This document shows, piece after piece, positions 6,772 to 8,221 of a DNA stretch of 8,221 nucleotides. A program made the position numbers and the translations under genes. The stretch lies in assembly GCA_002334915.1 (NCBI GenBank), contig DDCQ01000053.1, forward strand, positions 1-8,221, in the 5' to 3' direction. The notes below the pieces were generated by a model that saw only the letters and a list, made by a program, of their open reading frames with translations, did no database searches and had not been told where the DNA came from. Source of the DNA: Porticoccaceae bacterium UBA2002 (GTDB lineage Bacteria > Pseudomonadota > Gammaproteobacteria > Pseudomonadales > Porticoccaceae). The stretch's first letter is position 1. Each line of letters opens with the position of its first letter.

Positions 6772-6790
6772 TATTACTGCAGGTACTGCC

Positions 6791-7963
6791 ATGTCACTGG
6801 ACTTTGATAGCGCTCGGCTACCCAATAAAAACCTCACTGCTGAGCACCATGAATGGCGTGCACAGCTGCGACGTTTTATTGATCGCGAAATTATGCCCTT
6901 TGCAGAAGACTGGGATGAAAGTGGCTCGATCCCCGATGAGCTGTGGACCAAGTCAGCAGAGATAGGCCTGTTGGGTATGGGTTACCCTGAGGAGTTTGGC
7001 GGTGTCAGCGAAGGTATAGATCTGTGGCACGGTATAATCCTCAATGAAGAAATGGCCCGCGTCGCTGTCGGCGGCGTAGCGGCAACATTGCTGGTGCATG
7101 GCATTGGCCTGCCGCCGGTGATTAATTTTGGCACTGACGAGATCAAACAGATGGTAGCCCCAGCCGTACTGGCGGGCACCAAGCGTATCTCGCTGGCTGT
7201 CACCGAACCCGGTGGTGGCTCAGATGTTGCCCAGCTGCAAACTACAGCCCGTCTGGATGGCGACCACTATATAGTCAATGGCTCAAAAACCTATATCACC
7301 GGTGGCATGAACGCTAACTGGTTTACCACTGCTGTGCGCACTGGCGGAGAGGGTTCTGGTGGTGTATCCACGTTGCTGATTCCCGCCGATGCCGAGGGTG
7401 TATCACGTTCCGCTCTGGACAGAAAGCAGGGCTGGTGGTGCTCAGATACAGCCACTATCTATTTCGACAATGTGCTTGTGCCCCGAGGCAATTTGCTAGG
7501 CCAGGAAAATAAGGGCTTTGCGGTGATTATGAATAACTTTAACGCTGAACGACTGGCCATGGCCGCCGCCATGGAGGCTTTTTCTCGCGTCTGCCTTGAA
7601 GATGCAGTGGCCTGGGCCCGCGAGCGTAAAACCTTTGGCCAGCGTCTCGCCGACCACCAGGTGATTCGCCATAAAATCGCCGAGATGAAGCAGCGTATTA
7701 ACGCGACTCAGGCTTACTTGCTGATGACTTGCGAGCAAGTTCAGGCGGGAACTGAGAATGCTGGGGATATTGCGCTGTTAAAGGTGCAGTCGAGTCAGAC
7801 TATGGAATTCTGTGCCCGTGAGGCGATGCAGATTTTGGGTGGTATTGGCTATATGCGTGGCAACCGTGTCGAACGTATTTATCGTGAGGTCCGGGTTAAT
7901 GCGATTGGTGGTGGTTCGGAAGAAATTATGAGGGATCTGGCGGCTCGACAGTTTGGGTTGTAA
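6791..7963 (+). CDS. Acyl-CoA dehydrogenase
   Basis: The 390-residue FAD enzyme should introduce an alpha-beta double bond into an acyl-CoA and pass electrons to electron-transfer flavoprotein. The layout is standard: an N-terminal helical domain (about 15-130), then a beta-barrel middle domain with the flavin-binding stretch LAVTEPGGGSDVAQLQTTA (135-153) and the ITGG segment (169-172). The C-terminal helical domain carries RERKTFGQRLADHQ (277-290), QILGGIGYMRG (347-357) and ERIYREVRVNAIGGGSEEI (361-379). The position of the MCAD catalytic glutamate (IYEGT) is Gly374 here. NAERLAMA (251-258) instead places Glu253 where isovaleryl-CoA and long-chain dehydrogenases carry their base. The start is supported by AGG 7 bases upstream of the ATG. 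It follows the AraC-family gene by 115 bases and has a probable promoter of its own. Branched- or long-chain acyl-CoA is a reasonable substrate guess, but chain length cannot be read directly. Confidence 0.93.
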   Translation: MSLDFDSARLPNKNLTAEHHEWRAQLRRFIDREIMPFAEDWDESGSIPDELWTKSAEIGLLGMGYPEEFGGVSEGIDLWHGIILNEEMARVAVGGVAATLLVHGIGLPPVINFGTDEIKQMVAPAVLAGTKRISLAVTEPGGGSDVAQLQTTARLDGDHYIVNGSKTYITGGMNANWFTTAVRTGGEGSGGVSTLLIPADAEGVSRSALDRKQGWWCSDTATIYFDNVLVPRGNLLGQENKGFAVIMNNFNAERLAMAAAMEAFSRVCLEDAVAWARERKTFGQRLADHQVIRHKIAEMKQRINATQAYLLMTCEQVQAGTENAGDIALLKVQSSQTMEFCAREAMQILGGIGYMRGNRVERIYREVRVNAIGGGSEEIMRDLAARQFGL

Positions 7964-7964
7964 T

Positions 7965-8000
7965 TGGGGTTACGGCAACTTCACTGTCTCCAAAACCCCA
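7965..8000. terminator. Weak inverted repeat between convergent genes, possible terminator
   Basis: TGGGGTT (7965-7971) and AACCCCA (7994-8000) are perfect seven-base complements between the convergent dehydrogenase and SCP2 genes. The loop is long (22 bases) and no T-run follows on either strand, so it is a poor intrinsic terminator. Placement is its main support. Confidence 0.2.
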
Positions 8001-8022
8001 GTAAACCTGATACAAAAAATAA

Positions 8023-8221
8023 TTAAGACAGCAGAGGCCCAAGCTTCATAGCCACACCCATATCACCCTGAACCTTCAGCTTGCCACTCATAAAGGCCAT
8101 GGTGCCATCCAGCTTGCCATCAGCCATCTCCATAAAGTCTGCCAGGCTGATTACCATGGTGCAGGCAGCCTCAGCGTCTTCGTTACTGATCTGATTAGGC
8201 ACCTGTGATGCGTCCAAAACC
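8023..8221 (-). CDS. SCP2 sterol-carrier domain protein, C-terminal part (N-terminus beyond window)
   Basis: The reading frame is open to the right edge and ends at TAA (8023-8025), giving about 65 visible residues. They match the second half of the roughly 100-residue SCP2 domain. An acidic stretch followed by TMVISLADFMEMADGKLDG is the typical strand-helix. AFMSGKLKVQGDMGVAMKLGPLL is the conserved closing strand and helix, ending at the C-terminus. SCP2 domains form a hydrophobic pocket that binds lipids or acyl-CoA, and stand-alone bacterial copies commonly lie near beta-oxidation genes. The TTG at 8215-8217 is most likely an internal leucine rather than a start, because the first half of the domain would otherwise be missing. 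The gene converges on the acyl-CoA dehydrogenase with a 59-base gap. Confidence 0.83.
   Translation of the reverse strand, partial: VLDASQVPNQISNEDAEAACTMVISLADFMEMADGKLDGTMAFMSGKLKVQGDMGVAMKLGPLLS

Overview
The window is an ordinary stretch of a gammaproteobacterial chromosome. It probably comes from a marine, oligotrophic or Cellvibrionales-like lineage. That is an inference from the ImuA/ImuB proteins, an E. coli-type LexA box, the acyl-CoA gene content, the glucosylglycerate-type osmolyte genes and a base composition of around 50 percent GC by eye. No transposase, phage gene, tRNA, rRNA or CRISPR array was seen. Seven protein genes fill most of the window. The two at the ends run off the edges.

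Left part (1-1352, minus strand): a two-gene operon encodes a HAD-IIB phosphatase of the mannosyl-3-phosphoglycerate phosphatase family. It is followed 21 bases later by a GpgS-like glycosyltransferase cut by the window edge. Together they look like a two-step route from a sugar nucleotide and 3-phosphoglycerate to a glycosylglycerate compatible solute. A 275-base divergent intergenic region (1353-1627) holds a perfect hairpin, a palindrome and a short-leader promoter candidate.

Middle (1628-5372): a plus-strand acyl-CoA synthetase (AMP-binding family) converges on a minus-strand imuA-imuB operon for SOS mutagenesis, with 25 bases between stop codons. The imuA and imuB genes abut (TGAATG). 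Upstream of imuA, at 5414-5433, lies a textbook LexA box. The usual third member, dnaE2/imuC, is not next to imuB here.

Right part (5641-8221): divergent from imuA is an AraC-family regulator with an AraC-type ligand-binding domain. An acyl-CoA dehydrogenase of the IVD/LCAD-like active-site class follows in the same direction. Convergent with it, and cut by the window end, is the C-terminal part of an SCP2 sterol-carrier domain protein. The synthetase, dehydrogenase, SCP2 protein and regulator suggest acyl-CoA or lipid catabolism, though the substrates cannot be read from the sequence.

I found no clearly undescribed system. The points most worth a second look are the SOS-controlled imuAB pair without dnaE2, the variant clamp-binding motif in ImuB, the osmolyte gene pair, and the unexplained palindromes in the first intergenic region.
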